From contig JBASMO010000252.1 in assembly GCA_049656905.1 (NCBI GenBank), forward strand, positions 1 through 21,502: 21,502 bases of DNA. Reading direction: 5' to 3'. Position 1 is the stretch's first letter; each line of letters starts with the position of its first letter. A program made the translations under genes and the position numbers. A model generated the notes under the pieces. The model was not told the origin of the DNA. It made no database searches and worked only from the letters and a program-made list of their open reading frames with translations. The DNA comes from DTU018 sp003444615 (lineage in GTDB: Bacteria; Bacillota; Syntrophomonadia; Syntrophomonadales; Syntrophomonadaceae). Shown here piece after piece: positions 6,008 to 13,969 of this stretch.

Positions 6008-8050
6008 TCAGTTTTTGAGCAGCTGGTATTCTTTAATCTTGCGGTACAGAGTTGAACGACTCATGCCTAGCAAAACGGCTGCTTCAGATACATTATACTT
6101 GGTCTGCTCCAGGGCTTGGGTTATCATGATACGCTCCATATCTTTCATGGAAAGATTAGTGATAGGCTGTGCCATATGCAACTGGGTCCCGGTGTTTACT
6201 GGTAAATCAAGATCAATGCCGGAGACAATCTCTTCCGGTAAATCTTCAGGACGAATAATATTATCTTCACAGACATTGACGGCGTATAACATGGAATTCT
6301 CTAATTGCCTTACATTTCCAGGCCAATGGTAATTGAGCAAATAAATAGTGGCCAAGTCACTCAAAACAGGGGGGACAATTAGCTGATTTTGGGCAATGAC
6401 CCTGATAAAGTAATTGGCTAGCTCCAGAATGTCTGAGCTGCGTTCCCGCAAGGGAGGTATATCTATTTGTAGAACCTTAAGTCGGTAGTATAAATCTTGG
6501 CGAAATTGATTGGTTTCCACCTGCTCGTACAAATTTTTGTTAGTAGCGGTTATCAATCTAAAGTTAACCGGAATATAGCGATTACCACCTATACGCATTA
6601 ACCTTTTTTCTTCCAGTACTCGCAATAATACTGGTTGCAGCTCTAAAGGCATGTCACCAATTTCGTCCAGGAATAGGGTTCCTCCATCAGCCAGTTCCAG
6701 TTTACCAGCACGTCCGCGTCGCTCTGCCCCAGTAAAGGAGCCTCCTTCATAGCCAAATAATTCGCTTTCAATCAGATTGGCAGGGATAGCCCCACAATTA
6801 ACGGCAACAAAGGGACCGCTACTTCTGCTTTCATGATGTATGGCTTGGGCGAACATCTCTTTACCGGTGCCGCTTTCTCCCTGAATTAAGACATTAGCAT
6901 CCAAATGGGCAAACTTTCTGGCTATCTCAATCACTTTTTTGATCGGTGGTGAACTGCCTATTATCTTATCAAAGGTAAATCTGGTGTTCAGGCCATCCCG
7001 GCGTGTCTCCCTATTTTTAATCCGGTTAATTCTTTTTAGAGCCACTATACAGCCTAGGTTGTTTCCGCAATAATCATTGAGGGGTTTAGCGAAACTAACC
7101 ACAACTCTCTGGTTGAGACGATCGATTTCAATTTCTGCGTCCTCAATAGGTTTGCCTGACTCCAATACTGATTTAATAAGGGGCTGTTCACCCAAAATCT
7201 GATCTACATGAGTTCCTATTAAATCCTGAGTAATTTCTACAAACATCTGTTGGGCTACTAGATTGGCTTTAGTGATAATACCGCTTTTGTTGATAGCCAT
7301 GAGGGCACTATCTGTCTTTTGCAAAGTCAGGTTAAACAGATCATTATGCAGAGCTATTTGAAATTGGTTTTGAACAGCCCATGCCATGGACACTACCAAT
7401 CCCAGCGACTGAGAACTCTGCTTGCTAAAGCTGGAAGTAACCACACATAATGAGCCAGCTAGATTATAGTTAATATCAAAAATGGGGGCTGATGAACAAG
7501 AGATCTCTTCATACTTTTCAAAATAGTGCTCTGGCCCACATATTTGCATAGGTGTACCCTGAATCAAGCTAATACAGTGAGCACAGGTACCTACGGTGGA
7601 TTCATTCCAAATCGACCCTGGAACCAGGTTAAAGCGTTCGTTTTGTTTCCGCAACAGCTCATTGCCTTCGATTACCCGCAGCATAGCACCTTCTTCATCT
7701 GATAACAGGATAATAGCATCAGATAACATGGCTTCTAACTGGCAAATATAGGGATCGGCAGCCTTAAGAAGCAAATCTTTTTGATGCATTTTCTCCTGCA
7801 AGGCAAGTTTGTCCAAAACGGGACCATAATTATATATATTATAATCTAAGCCATAGTCATAGCATCTACGCCAGGATTCGAGTACATCTGGTCTGACTAT
7901 ATCCACCTCCTGAAAATGCAGACGCTGCCTGACCATAGCATCCTTTTGCTGGCGGATTCTTTCCATGAGGATAAGGTCATTTTTGTCCAGGGTCTGAACA
8001 TCCAGACGGTTTCTAGTCATGGGGCTAAGCAACTGTTCCACAGGCTTCAT
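6008..8050 (-). CDS. Sigma-54-dependent activator, GAF-PAS-AAA+-Fis (AcoR-like)
   Basis: This 680-residue enhancer-binding protein has, in order, a GAF-like sensor region (about 95-240), a PAS region (about 243-345), an AAA+ domain, and a C-terminal Fis helix-turn-helix (NVSEAAVLLGMSRSTLYRKI). The AAA+ domain has Walker A GESGTGKE at 391-398, the sigma-54 contact loop as GSFTGA at 437-442, and Walker B LFLDEIGD at 459-466. It has no phospho-receiver domain, so it should sense a small molecule. The GAF region is cysteine-rich (TCAHC, QIC, SCSS). I chose ATG 8050 with AGGAGGAGGG upstream. It is convergent with the flavoenzyme gene and probably controls the cytochrome/flavoenzyme pair in response to the acceptor. 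GSFTGA is a conservative variant of GAFTGA. The family is certain; target and ligand are inferred. Confidence 0.93.
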   Translation of the reverse strand: MKPVEQLLSPMTRNRLDVQTLDKNDLILMERIRQQKDAMVRQRLHFQEVDIVRPDVLESWRRCYDYGLDYNIYNYGPVLDKLALQEKMHQKDLLLKAADPYICQLEAMLSDAIILLSDEEGAMLRVIEGNELLRKQNERFNLVPGSIWNESTVGTCAHCISLIQGTPMQICGPEHYFEKYEEISCSSAPIFDINYNLAGSLCVVTSSFSKQSSQSLGLVVSMAWAVQNQFQIALHNDLFNLTLQKTDSALMAINKSGIITKANLVAQQMFVEITQDLIGTHVDQILGEQPLIKSVLESGKPIEDAEIEIDRLNQRVVVSFAKPLNDYCGNNLGCIVALKRINRIKNRETRRDGLNTRFTFDKIIGSSPPIKKVIEIARKFAHLDANVLIQGESGTGKEMFAQAIHHESRSSGPFVAVNCGAIPANLIESELFGYEGGSFTGAERRGRAGKLELADGGTLFLDEIGDMPLELQPVLLRVLEEKRLMRIGGNRYIPVNFRLITATNKNLYEQVETNQFRQDLYYRLKVLQIDIPPLRERSSDILELANYFIRVIAQNQLIVPPVLSDLATIYLLNYHWPGNVRQLENSMLYAVNVCEDNIIRPEDLPEEIVSGIDLDLPVNTGTQLHMAQPITNLSMKDMERIMITQALEQTKYNVSEAAVLLGMSRSTLYRKIKEYQLLKN

Positions 8051-8112
8051 CACCAATACCCTCCTCCTCTCAGAGATGGTGCAACCTGCTTACGGATAGA
8101 CAGATCACATAT

Positions 8113-8129
8113 AATCTCATTTTAACACA
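8113..8129 (+). promoter_or_regulatory. Possible regulator site, weaker copy
   Basis: The sequence AATCTCATTTTAACACA matches the 8158 element at T-TCATTTT-A-ACA and lies 45 bases from it in the same orientation. It stands 63 bases upstream of the activator's ATG. It may be a second operator of an autoregulatory site. Confidence 0.35.
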
Positions 8130-8157
8130 AATCTGATACTTTAAGACTAGGACGGTG

Positions 8158-8174
8158 TGTATCATTTTGAGACA
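8158..8174 (+). promoter_or_regulatory. Palindromic candidate operator upstream of the sigma-54 activator gene
   Basis: TGTATCATTTTGAGACA is a dyad, TGTnTC-N5-GAnACA, with the TGT-N11-ACA form typical of Fis-type enhancer-binding-protein sites. It lies in the 243-base region between the divergent activator and PucR genes. The right half TTTTGAGA recurs in the repeat at 3881. It may be an autoregulatory site. Confidence 0.45.
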
Positions 8175-8293
8175 ATAGTATAGCCGTACATAACCCTTCA
8201 ATATTATTGTTCCTGGGTTATGAGTTAGAGTCTTACCAGGTGGTATGATTTTTGCTGTAAATATAGTATCACTGTAGGAAGAGGTGAGGCAGG

Positions 8294-9472
8294 TTGTCTA
8301 TGATAGCACCTAACAAAGTGTATCACTTGGTTGACGGAGTGCTTGACGAGGGGTTAGGTTTTGTATCCCAGTATGTAGAGAACATGCTTAAGCTTCCAGT
8401 AATAATTGCTGATCATAACGGACGTATACAATATCCCAATATGAACAACTCTGATGAGGTAGATAGTCTATTTGTATCTATTCCCGCCAATATTTCCGGA
8501 AGAGACTATTATTATCAGCAAGATAACAAGTATCTCTATTATAGAGTCCGTTACAATAGCTCCAGTGCTTTTATAATTGCTAAGAATGTGCCAGTAGAAC
8601 AGATATCCCAGGCTCTTTCCATCCTGATGGAGACTAAACTGGCCATTAAGTGTTATTTCTGCAAAATACATAAAGATAGTGACCGGTTTGAACAAGAGCT
8701 GGCTGAATATCTTTTCAGCAATAGCAATGCTAGTATTCGTGATATTGCTACCCTAAGCGAAAATCGGCTGGAGATGGATAGGTCTTATGTTGTGACCCTA
8801 GTGGAGGTCGAGCGGTCATCTGATGACCCTGATATACAGGTGATTAGCTCTTATCTTTACGAGTATCTCAAAAAGAATAAACTTGAAGCAGTGCCTATCT
8901 CCAGAGCCAATTATATAACATTACTCATACCCGTGTGTGCCGATAGAGATAGACTTGACGAGGTATTAAACTGGCCTGCCATGATAGGCTATAAAGAAGA
9001 ATTGGAGAAAAGGTTTGACTTGTCTTTGTCTCAGGGTATTGGACGGGTATATCCTCTGGCTGAGCTGCAAAAAAGCTTCTACGAAGCCCGGGTTGCTTTA
9101 ACCCTGCCTAGGTTGCTGGGGAAGAGCCATTTTGTACAGAAGTTCTCCGAACTGGGTCTTTATTATCCAATATTTTGCCAGAGCCTTAGGGATATGAAAG
9201 ACTTTTGTCTGCAAATCCTGGGGAAACTCATTGAACATGATGACAAAACCGACGGAGAACTGCTGCCTACCTTGCGTAAATTACTAGATTCCAACGTTAA
9301 TATGAAGAGTACGGCTGACAGCCTATTTATACATGTTAATACCCTTTACTATCGTGTCAGCAAAATAGAAGAATTGCTGGATATTGATTTTTCTGATATG
9401 AGCAGCCGGGTAAACCTGTTTATCGCTATTAAGGTCTGGGATACCTTAAAAGCCATTGACCTAATTGTCTAA
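8294..9472 (+). CDS. PucR/CdaR-family transcriptional regulator
   Basis: This 392-residue protein ends in the PucR-type helix-turn-helix: NVNMKSTADSLFIHVNTLYYRVSKIEELLDIDF, quoted here only by its key parts STADSLFIHVNTLYYR and KIEELL at about residues 342-365. The middle (about 160-290) resembles the GGDEF-like linker domain of this family. The N-terminal part (about 10-140) is an unassigned sensor region with LPVIIADHNGRI, which resembles a degenerate PAS/GAF fold. The start is uncertain: TTG 8294 has the better spacing from AGAGGTG, while ATG 8300 is the alternative. PucR proteins usually control neighbouring catabolic genes. It is divergent from the sigma-54 activator, and a terminator follows it, so it stands alone. 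Its target is not evident. Confidence 0.82.
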   Translation: MSMIAPNKVYHLVDGVLDEGLGFVSQYVENMLKLPVIIADHNGRIQYPNMNNSDEVDSLFVSIPANISGRDYYYQQDNKYLYYRVRYNSSSAFIIAKNVPVEQISQALSILMETKLAIKCYFCKIHKDSDRFEQELAEYLFSNSNASIRDIATLSENRLEMDRSYVVTLVEVERSSDDPDIQVISSYLYEYLKKNKLEAVPISRANYITLLIPVCADRDRLDEVLNWPAMIGYKEELEKRFDLSLSQGIGRVYPLAELQKSFYEARVALTLPRLLGKSHFVQKFSELGLYYPIFCQSLRDMKDFCLQILGKLIEHDDKTDGELLPTLRKLLDSNVNMKSTADSLFIHVNTLYYRVSKIEELLDIDFSDMSSRVNLFIAIKVWDTLKAIDLIV

Positions 9473-9569
9473 AGATACAAGCCCTACCTGAATTAGACAG
9501 TGCCTGCCTCCCTTGCCAGGACTTGGCGTGCATGGAGAGTGCCGTTGTGCTTCCCTTAATTTAACGATT

Positions 9570-9627
9570 CCCCTTGGATGTATTCACCTGACCAACAAGA
9601 TTTGGAATACACCAAGGGGATTTTATT
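9570..9627 (+). terminator. Terminator of the PucR-type gene
   Basis: CCCCTTGG-A-TGTATTC pairs with GAATACACCAAGGGG, about 15 bp with one bulge, around an 18-base loop and followed by ATTTTATT. It stands about 100 bases after the PucR stop; the bases between hold nothing recognisable. Confidence 0.8.
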
Positions 9628-9647
9628 GGGAAAAACTAAATCTGCTC

Positions 9648-9676
9648 TTGACGAATAATTTATTATTTACTAAAGT
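9648..9676 (+). promoter_or_regulatory. Sigma-A promoter of the MarR-MATE operon
   Basis: TTGACG (9648-9653) and TAAAGT (9671-9676) are separated by 17 bases. The MarR operator palindrome begins at the next base, which supports this placement. Confidence 0.65.
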
Positions 9677-9694
9677 AAGTTAGAATTCTAACTT
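9677..9694 (+). promoter_or_regulatory. MarR-type operator palindrome
   Basis: AAGTTAGAATTCTAACTT is a perfect 18-bp palindrome with the TTAGAATTCTAA core typical of MarR-family sites. It abuts the -10 element and would cover the transcription start. The MarR gene begins 29 bases on, so autorepression is the natural reading. Confidence 0.85.
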
Positions 9695-9722
9695 TAATGC
9701 CAATTGATCCTTGAGGTGTATT

Positions 9723-10169
9723 ATGGAACGCGAACAAGCATTGGAATTTCATGTGCTCTTATTTACTTTTATGGGCAAATTTTATGAAAAGTTTTTTGTA
9801 AACTACCGGCAGCATTTAGACTCAGCCATACCCCTTAAGAAAAACCAGACCAAAATAATCAGTATACTCTATCATCGTGATGGCCTAACCTCCACCGAAC
9901 TGGCCAGAATGCTGAACATTGAAAAGGGCGGCTTGACTACCATTATTAATCAGTTGGAACAGCTGGGTCTGGTCATGCGAACTCCTGATCCCCATGACCG
10001 CCGCAAACAGAAGCTTAGCTTGAGCCAGCAAGGCCGAGAAGTAATGGAGCAGGTGATGGAGCGTTACACCGACAGCATTAAACAGCAGTTTGAGCAAGTA
10101 GATCAGCAGGAATTGAATACATTTATGCACAGCTTAAGAAATGTAGTGAATTTTATGGATGGTAATTAG
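9723..10169 (+). CDS. MarR-family transcriptional repressor
   Basis: This 148-residue protein has the winged helix-turn-helix of MarR: LTSTELARMLNIEKGGLTTI for helix and recognition helix, then the wing TPDPHDRRKQKLSLS with the conserved D-x-R. MarR dimers bind palindromes and release DNA when a small lipophilic or phenolic ligand binds. I chose ATG 9723 because GAGGTG lies upstream of it; the TTG at 9711 would place that ribosome site inside the coding region. A perfect palindrome lies just upstream, and the efflux gene follows after 13 bases, so it should repress itself and the pump. The inducing compound is unknown. Confidence 0.93.
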   Translation: MEREQALEFHVLLFTFMGKFYEKFFVNYRQHLDSAIPLKKNQTKIISILYHRDGLTSTELARMLNIEKGGLTTIINQLEQLGLVMRTPDPHDRRKQKLSLSQQGREVMEQVMERYTDSIKQQFEQVDQQELNTFMHSLRNVVNFMDGN

Positions 10170-10182
10170 TTAGGAGACCCCC

Positions 10183-11586
10183 ATGGATAGAACTCAAGCC
10201 ATGCGTTATCAAAAAATAAATAGCCTGTTATGGAGCTTCTCCCTGCCTGCCATTGTGGGTATGGTAGTAAACTCGCTCTACAATATTGTGGATAGGATAT
10301 TTTTAGGCCGGGGGATAGGCTCTTTGGCCATTGCAGCAACCACGGTAGCTTTTCCCATAATGATTATACTAATGGCTGTGTCGGTGCTTATTGGGGTCGG
10401 AGCAACTGCTTTGATTTCCATTCGCCTGGGAGAGCAAAGGCAGGAGGAAGCAGAAAAGGTAATTGGCACTGCTACCACTATGATTATACTGCTGCCAACT
10501 ATCTTTGCCTTTATCTTTTTCCTATATACTGAGCCGATCTTGATTGCCTTTGGTGCCAGCCCAGAGGTACTGCCTTATGCCCGGGATTTTATGCAGGTCA
10601 TTATGCTGGGAGCGGTCTTTGGCACCATCAGCATGGGTATGAATAATTTTATCCGTGCGGAAGGTAATCCTCGCATGGCCATGTATACCCAGCTATTAGG
10701 CGGCGCAGTAAATGTGGTCCTAAACTATGTTTTCATTTTCCAATTTGGGTGGGGGATGAGAGGATCAGCTTTTGCTACGGTCCTGGGACAGGTAGCTGGG
10801 GCAACTTGGGTACTGAGTTACTTTTTAAGCGGGCGCAGCATTGTTAAGATCCGTTGGAAAAACCTTCGCCCCCGATTGCCAATTCTGCTGAGTATTATGG
10901 CGATTGGGTTTGCCCCATTTGCTATGCAGGTAGCCAATAGTGTACAGCATATGATCCTTAACAAAACAGTTATTTATTACAGCGGTGATATAGCTCTGTC
11001 AGCTGTAGGAATTATGATGAGTATAGGAACCATATTATTTATGCCTATATTGGGCCTTAGCCAGGGAGCCCAGCCTATCATTGGCTTTAATTATGGAGCC
11101 CGGCAGTTTGGTCGGGTTAAAGAGACTTTCAAGGTAGCCGTTTTTGCTGGAACAGCTATTTCTGTCCTGGGATGGCTGGTAGTTCATATTTGGCCTGCCC
11201 AGCTTATCGCCCTGTTTAATCCTAAAGATGCTGAACTTATTGCCTTAACCACCCATGCGATGATCATTTATTTTGCCATGCTTCCGGTATTGGGCTTTCA
11301 AATCATCGGCTCAACTTATTTCCAAGCGGTGGGCAAGCCGGTACAGTCAACTATTCTCAGCTTATCCCGGCAGGTATTGATATTCATACCCTTATTGCTC
11401 ATTTTACCCCGTTTCTGGGGTATTGAAGGAGTATGGAGAACACCGCCCATCTCCGACCTATTAGCAGTTTTATTGACCGCTACTTTCATCTTTTTCGAAA
11501 TGAAAAAAATCAATGAGATGGGAAAAAGAGAGAAAGCCTGGGGAGATGAGGGAGATCTGGCCGGTGCCTGTACCGATACCCCTTGA
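10183..11586 (+). CDS. MATE-family multidrug efflux transporter
   Basis: This 467-residue protein has about twelve hydrophobic segments in two similar halves, as in MATE exporters. Recognisable pieces are SLPAIVGMVVNSLYNIVDRIFLG at the first helix (key residues P..VG.......DR.FLG), IRAEGNPRMAM in the first half and GLSQGAQPIIGFNYGA in the second. MATE proteins export organic cations or drugs in exchange for Na+ or H+ across the cell membrane. The start ATG has TTAGGAG upstream. It forms an operon with the MarR gene in front, so substrates of the pump may be ligands of the repressor. It belongs to the DinF/NorM-like clostridial branch, but the substrate cannot be told. The C-terminal tail after the last helix is hydrophilic and about 30 residues long. 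Confidence 0.93.
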   Translation: MDRTQAMRYQKINSLLWSFSLPAIVGMVVNSLYNIVDRIFLGRGIGSLAIAATTVAFPIMIILMAVSVLIGVGATALISIRLGEQRQEEAEKVIGTATTMIILLPTIFAFIFFLYTEPILIAFGASPEVLPYARDFMQVIMLGAVFGTISMGMNNFIRAEGNPRMAMYTQLLGGAVNVVLNYVFIFQFGWGMRGSAFATVLGQVAGATWVLSYFLSGRSIVKIRWKNLRPRLPILLSIMAIGFAPFAMQVANSVQHMILNKTVIYYSGDIALSAVGIMMSIGTILFMPILGLSQGAQPIIGFNYGARQFGRVKETFKVAVFAGTAISVLGWLVVHIWPAQLIALFNPKDAELIALTTHAMIIYFAMLPVLGFQIIGSTYFQAVGKPVQSTILSLSRQVLIFIPLLLILPRFWGIEGVWRTPPISDLLAVLLTATFIFFEMKKINEMGKREKAWGDEGDLAGACTDTP

Positions 11587-11715
11587 TATACTCTGCAGGA
11601 GTGTTAGCCGGCTCGCTCCAAAACTCTTCGCCCTATTCTCATAACTAATAATCAACCGGCCAATGTTAATAATATACTATGGAAAGATTATTTCAATTCA
11701 ATAACAGGAGGACCA

Positions 11716-13128
11716 ATGGAATATAACCGGGTAACTGCACCTGTTATCGCTGAATTAAAAAGTATCGTCGGCTCTCAAAATGTGCTCGATGATCCCGAGC
11801 AGATGCTGAGCTATTCCCATGACGAAGCTACTGGAGCCAAATGGAGGCACCTGCCTGAAGTTGTGGTAAAACCGCAGAACACCCAGCAGATTTCTGCTAT
11901 TCTGAAGTTAGCCAACCAAGAGAGAATTCCCGTTACTCCCCGGGGAGCTGGTAGTGGACTAGCCGCCGGAGCGGTCCCCTTTTTAGGCGGTATCCTTCTG
12001 ACCTTGGAAAAAATGAACAGAATAATAGAACTGGACCGGGACAATATGTTTATGGTGGTGGAACCCGGTGTAACTACTGCCGAAGTGCAGCAGTGTGCCA
12101 GGGAAGCGGGCTTGTTTTATGCCGGTGATCCCTGTAGTGCGGATAGTTCTTTTATAGGGGGAAATGTAGCCACCAATGCCGGCGGCAATAAAGCTATACG
12201 CTATGGAGTTACCGGCCAGCACGTATTTGGGTTGGAAGTGGTATTGGCAGACGGGCAAGTTGCCGTACTGGGTGGAAAAACCATCAAAGAAGTATCTGGG
12301 TATAATCTAATTCAGCTTATGATTGGTTCGGAAGGCACCCTCGGGGTGATCACCAAGATATATTTAAAATTGCAGCCTCGTCCCCAATTCAACGGGGTTA
12401 TTATGGCACCTTTTGCTAGCATACCGGCAGCTATCCAGCTGGTACCGGAGATGATCACCAAAAGCGGCATTATTCCTACTTCCATAGAATTTATGGATAA
12501 CCTATGCATTAAAGCTGCGGAACAGTTCCTCAATAAACAATTGATGTTCAATCATGCGGCTGCCTACATAATTATTGAACTGGATGGCAACAGTGAAGGG
12601 CAGTTGCTGGCGGAAATGGAAATGCTGGCCGAACAGTGTTATCGAAATAATGCGCTGGATGTGCTGGTGGGTGACAATGCAGCTACCCAGGAGAGAATAT
12701 GGAAGCCCCGGCGAGTACTGGCCGAAGCTCTGCGAGTTATCAGCCCGGTTTATTCTATGGAGGATATAGTAGTTCCCATAAAAGAGATCCCCGCGGTGGT
12801 ACTGGCTATTAACAGCTTATCGGAAAAATACGGTATTAGAATTGCTAACTTTGGCCACGCAGGGGATGGCAATATTCATGCTACTCTGTTAAAAGATCAG
12901 CTGGGTCATCAGGAATGGGATGAAAGGAAAGACCAGCTGTTGGATGAACTGTATGCTGAAGTTTACCGGCGGGGAGGAAAAATATCCGGTGAGCACGGCA
13001 TAGGTGCCAAACGTAAGGAGGCCTTAACTCAGTACATCGATCCCGTAGCCCTGCAAACCATGAAGACCATTAAAAGAGCCCTTGATCCTAATGGCATTCT
13101 CAACCCGGGCAAGATATTCAATCTTTAA
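11716..13128 (+). CDS. FAD-linked 2-hydroxyacid dehydrogenase, GlcD/D-lactate dehydrogenase type
   Basis: This 470-residue protein is a full-length FAD_binding_4 plus FAD-oxidase C-terminal enzyme. The FAD-binding part has TPRGAGSGLAAGAVP (about 74-88) and FIGGNVATNAGGNKAIRYG (about 146-164). The C-terminal part has FGHAGDGNIHATL (about 378-390), whose histidines bind a metal and substrate in the family, and SGEHGIGAKRKE (about 423-434). Such enzymes oxidise glycolate or D-lactate, or run with EtfAB as electron-confurcating lactate dehydrogenases. Here no etfAB, GlcE/GlcF or lactate permease lies beside it, so its electron partner must be elsewhere. AGGAGG lies upstream of ATG. It is convergent with the ABC importer. 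The 129 bases before it show no clear promoter. The substrate is most likely D-lactate or glycolate. Confidence 0.88.
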   Translation: MEYNRVTAPVIAELKSIVGSQNVLDDPEQMLSYSHDEATGAKWRHLPEVVVKPQNTQQISAILKLANQERIPVTPRGAGSGLAAGAVPFLGGILLTLEKMNRIIELDRDNMFMVVEPGVTTAEVQQCAREAGLFYAGDPCSADSSFIGGNVATNAGGNKAIRYGVTGQHVFGLEVVLADGQVAVLGGKTIKEVSGYNLIQLMIGSEGTLGVITKIYLKLQPRPQFNGVIMAPFASIPAAIQLVPEMITKSGIIPTSIEFMDNLCIKAAEQFLNKQLMFNHAAAYIIIELDGNSEGQLLAEMEMLAEQCYRNNALDVLVGDNAATQERIWKPRRVLAEALRVISPVYSMEDIVVPIKEIPAVVLAINSLSEKYGIRIANFGHAGDGNIHATLLKDQLGHQEWDERKDQLLDELYAEVYRRGGKISGEHGIGAKRKEALTQYIDPVALQTMKTIKRALDPNGILNPGKIFNL

Positions 13129-13170
13129 GCAGCATTATGACAGAGGGCCTTATGCCCACTTGTTTCACCT

Positions 13171-13965
13171 TTAACCCAGCAGCAGCCTATCGTTGTCCAA
13201 TTCCTGGCCACTGCGCCGGCCGAACAGGTCGATGAGTTTTTCTACGGTCATCTCCCGGCGTTCCTGGCCAGAGATATCCAGGATAATGCTGCCATCATGC
13301 ATCATAATAGTGCGGGTACCGTATTCCAGAGCATTTTTCATATTGTGAGTCACCATTAGGGTACACAGCGAATACTGCTCCACAAATTCCCGGGTCAGGC
13401 GCAGCACCTGCTGGGCGGCTGAGGGGTCTAAAGCCGCGGTATGTTCATCCAATAAGAGCAGCTTAGGCTCCACAATAGTGGCCATAAGTAGGGTTAAAGC
13501 CTGCCGCTGCCCACCGGAGAGCAAACCTACTTTCTGTTTCATGCGGTCTTCCAGTCCTAGTCCCAGACGAGCTAGGCGATCCCGGAACATTTTGGCATCT
13601 GTTCTACGAATCCCCCATTGCAGACCGCGGGGTTGGCCTTTGACGTATGCCATGGCTAAGTTTTCTTCAATAGTCATATCAAAAGCCGTTCCTTTGAGGG
13701 GATCTTGGAATACCCGTCCTATATACTGTGACCTTCTATATTCCGGCCACAAGGTTATATCCATGGAGTCTAGCAGAATAATGCCTTGGTCCGGTTCATA
13801 TACTCCTGCTATACAGTTCAGCAGAGTAGACTTACCGGCACCGTTTCCACCGATTACCGTAACGAATTCCCCGGCTTCCAAGGTGAGGTTAACATTATTT
13901 ACTGCTAATTTTTCATTGATACTACCTAAACCAAAGGTTTTACTTAAACCGCTAATCTTCAGCAT
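13171..13965 (-). CDS. trpZ: ABC importer ATPase, TrpZ type
   Basis: This 264-residue nucleotide-binding protein has Walker A GGNGAGKST (39-47), the ABC signature LSGGQRQ (149-155), Walker B LLLLDE (169-174), the D-loop ALDP and the switch histidine (TLMVTHNMKNA). It powers the importer made with the permease and lipoprotein encoded upstream. It starts four bases after the permease stop, with its ribosome site GGGAGGG inside the end of the permease gene, so the two are translationally coupled. Genes of this type, an ATPase with a single permease and an ABC_sub_bind lipoprotein, are the TrpXYZ set, predicted from T-box control to import tryptophan. It ends 42 bases from the convergent GlcD-type gene, with no clear terminator between. 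The symbol rests on gene order and leader type. Confidence 0.85.
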   Translation of the reverse strand: MLKISGLSKTFGLGSINEKLAVNNVNLTLEAGEFVTVIGGNGAGKSTLLNCIAGVYEPDQGIILLDSMDITLWPEYRRSQYIGRVFQDPLKGTAFDMTIEENLAMAYVKGQPRGLQWGIRRTDAKMFRDRLARLGLGLEDRMKQKVGLLSGGQRQALTLLMATIVEPKLLLLDEHTAALDPSAAQQVLRLTREFVEQYSLCTLMVTHNMKNALEYGTRTIMMHDGSIILDISGQERREMTVEKLIDLFGRRSGQELDNDRLLLG

Positions 13966-13969
13966 AACC

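Noticed and set aside
11587..11715. Possible hairpin TTAGCCGG...CCGGCCAA between the MATE and GlcD-type genes
   Set aside because: A long loop and one mismatch make it unconvincing as terminator or operator.
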